Shown here: piece by piece, positions 62,812 through 64,000 of the stretch
Layout: each line of letters opens with the position of its first letter
Position numbering within the stretch: the first letter of the stretch is position 1
Assembly: GCA_902362455.1 (NCBI GenBank)
Contig: CABIWJ010000001.1
Coordinates: forward strand, 62,001 to 126,000
Source of the DNA: Eubacteriaceae bacterium
GTDB lineage: Bacteria; Bacillota; Clostridia; Lachnospirales; Lachnospiraceae
Reading direction: 5' to 3'
DNA length: 64,000 bases
The notes under the pieces: model-generated
The model's input: the letters and a program-made list of their open reading frames with translations, nothing else
The model's database searches: none
Told to the model about the DNA's origin: nothing
Translations under genes and position numbers: made by a program

Positions 62812-63474
62812 TTAAGCATCGGTTTCTTTATTTAAACGGTAACCGAGTTTAGGCAGTGTGACTAATTTAGTCTTAAGATTAAGCTTCTTTCTTAACTGCT
62901 GTATGTGAATATCGACAGTTCTGGATTCGCCCTCAAATTCATAGCCCCATATGGTGGAAAGAAGCTGCATTCTGGTGATTGCCACATCAACATGCCTAAT
63001 AAAGAATACTAAGAGTTCAAATTCCTTTGGAGTAAGATTAACATTAACACCATTCTGCTGACAGCTATGTACTGAGGTATCAACTACTATATCTCCGTAT
63101 GTAAGAAGGTGTCCCTCTTTATTATATCTTCTGAGTACGACTTCAATTCTGGCTAAAAGCTCCATCGCTTCAAACGGTTTAACAATATAATCTTCAGCAC
63201 CAAGCTTAAGACCAGTGACCTTATCCATTACGTCCTGTTTAGCTGTAATGAATATAACAGGAGTATCATTTGTTTTCCTGGAAATTATCTGGAAACCATC
63301 CATTCCAGGCAACATTACATCAAGAAGTATAAGGTCAAAAGCATTGGAGTTAATAAGTTCTAATGCCTTAATACCGTCCTGGCAGGACACAGAACTGTAA
63401 CCGCCTATTTCAATAGTAGTCTGAATCATTTTTGCAATATTTATATCATCTTCGACAACGAGTATTCTAATCAT
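62812..63474 (-). CDS. OmpR/PhoB-family response regulator
   Basis: Start at 63474 (MIRILVVEDD), with GGGAG upstream, is preferred to 63543; about 220 residues. Receiver domain with acidic pair VVEDD, phospho-acceptor in LILLDVMLPGMDGF (Asp about 52) and switch lysine FITAKQD; DNA-binding winged helix with NLTPKEFELLVFFI, ISRM-like TRMQLLSTIWGYEFEGESRTVDIHIQQLRKKLN and LPKLGYRLN. It is the first gene of the operon regulator-kinase-exported protein; the LCP gene nearby suggests cell-envelope control (inference). Confidence 0.95.
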   Translation of the reverse strand: MIRILVVEDDINIAKMIQTTIEIGGYSSVSCQDGIKALELINSNAFDLILLDVMLPGMDGFQIISRKTNDTPVIFITAKQDVMDKVTGLKLGAEDYIVKPFEAMELLARIEVVLRRYNKEGHLLTYGDIVVDTSVHSCQQNGVNVNLTPKEFELLVFFIRHVDVAITRMQLLSTIWGYEFEGESRTVDIHIQQLRKKLNLKTKLVTLPKLGYRLNKETDA

Positions 63475-63628
63475 ATGTTTTCTCCCTGTAAATTTTGTAT
63501 AATCATTATTGATTATGTTATAATAAGTATATTTTAAGTTCATTTTGCAAAAAAGTATACTGATTTTTGTAAATAAAATGCAAAATTAACAAATTAGCAT
63601 TAATAAGCAATTGTATCTGTTCGTGTAC

Positions 63629-63657
63629 TTGAATTTTTGTCAAGTAAGTGCTATATT
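63629..63657 (+). promoter_or_regulatory. Promoter of ptb
   Basis: TTGAAT 63629-63634, 17-base spacer, TATATT 63652-63657; 70 bases before the start. Confidence 0.55.
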
Positions 63658-63727
63658 ATCCATATTAGTGTGAATATGCAGGCGATATTGTGTAATCACA
63701 AATAAAATTAACGTAAGAGGTGTCATA

Positions 63728-64000
63728 ATGGCTAAAGGATTTGATGAATTAATTTCTAAAGTAAATAGTTGTAGTGTTAAAACTGTTTCAGTTGCGGTTG
63801 CACAAGATGCACCAGTTCTTGAAGCTGTAAAAGCAGCAAAAGAGAGAAACATTGCTAATGCAATTCTTGTTGGTGATGCTGATAAGATTAAAGAGATTGC
63901 AGCAACAATTGATATGGATTTATCTGATTACCAGGTAATTGATGAGAAAGATACAGAGCAGGCAGCACTTAAGGCTGTTGAACTTGTACATAATGGTACA
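63728..64000 (+). CDS. ptb: Phosphate butyryltransferase, 5' part
   Basis: Open from ATG 63728 (AAGAGGTG upstream) to the window end, 91 codons; the gene continues beyond. The N-terminus MAKGFDELISKVNS followed by KTVSVAVAQDAPVLEAVKAAKE, NAILVGDADKIKEIA and EKDTEQAALKAVELVHNG matches Ptb, which converts butyryl-CoA to butyryl-phosphate. A phosphate acetyltransferase is the alternative but Pta is normally less like this at VAVAQDxPVLEAV. butyrate kinase (buk) would be expected downstream, outside the window. Confidence 0.88.
   Translation, partial: MAKGFDELISKVNSCSVKTVSVAVAQDAPVLEAVKAAKERNIANAILVGDADKIKEIAATIDMDLSDYQVIDEKDTEQAALKAVELVHNGT

Overview
The window is AT-rich DNA (roughly one third G+C by eye) from an endospore-forming, anaerobic member of the Clostridia. 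Evidence: an IleS with an Ile T-box leader, sporulation genes (SipL-like SPOCS/LysM protein, spoIIR, spoIID, a SpoIIQ-like protein, spoVG, a GerA-type germinant receptor), a reverse rubrerythrin beside a Fur/PerR regulator, an [FeFe]-hydrogenase-like sensor, glgC/glgD/glgP and the start of ptb (butyrate pathway). Gene content and repeat style fit Lachnospiraceae; I cannot name the species.

Layout. 1-9 kb: metallophosphoesterase (cut by the window edge), PrcB-like lipoprotein, SipL-like spore coat protein, an Ala/Ser-rich unknown, ispE plus a GntR/FCD regulator, and a germinant receptor operon in which the B (permease) and C subunits are fused. 9-18 kb: a 208-bp nested palindrome, spoIIR, pyk, a second metallophosphoesterase, a DUF975/CmpB membrane protein, a BMP-type binding protein and a dGTPase-like HD hydrolase. 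18-27 kb: Ile T-box and ileS, small unknowns, a secreted papain-like protease and glgP. 27-34.7 kb is a patchwork accessory zone: a repeat element, a more GC-rich AAA/DUF4143 ATPase, a dead IS91-type transposase, and an ABC-2 transporter operon with one gene carrying an in-frame amber stop and another a frameshift. 34.7-36.7 kb: spoIID and a LytM-like SpoIIQ lacking its zinc ligands.

37-47.6 kb is the most interesting block: a type I restriction-modification operon (hsdM, hsdS, hsdR, tyrosine recombinase). Between hsdS and hsdR it carries two extra half-hsdS target-recognition cassettes, all in the same orientation, each preceded by a short gene module built on a DUF3990 putative ADP-ribosyltransferase. 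The first module also holds a NADAR protein, a family known to remove ADP-ribose from guanine. Every recognition domain starts at a near-identical repeat coding for WEQRKLG and ends at a second repeat coding for LITLHQ(R/H)K. The 9-bp core CAGCGTAAG of the start repeat also lies inside a perfect 15-bp inverted repeat flanking the recombinase gene. I read this as a direct-repeat hsdS cassette array whose shuffling deletes, or is guarded by, ADP-ribosylation toxin-antitoxin modules.

47.7-64 kb: reverse rubrerythrin and Fur/PerR with candidate operators, glgC-glgD-spoVG, a soluble hydrogenase-like/chemoreceptor fusion followed by pth and mfd, an LCP cell-wall ligase, a response regulator/histidine kinase/extracytoplasmic protein operon and the start of ptb. 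No tRNA, rRNA or CRISPR array was seen.
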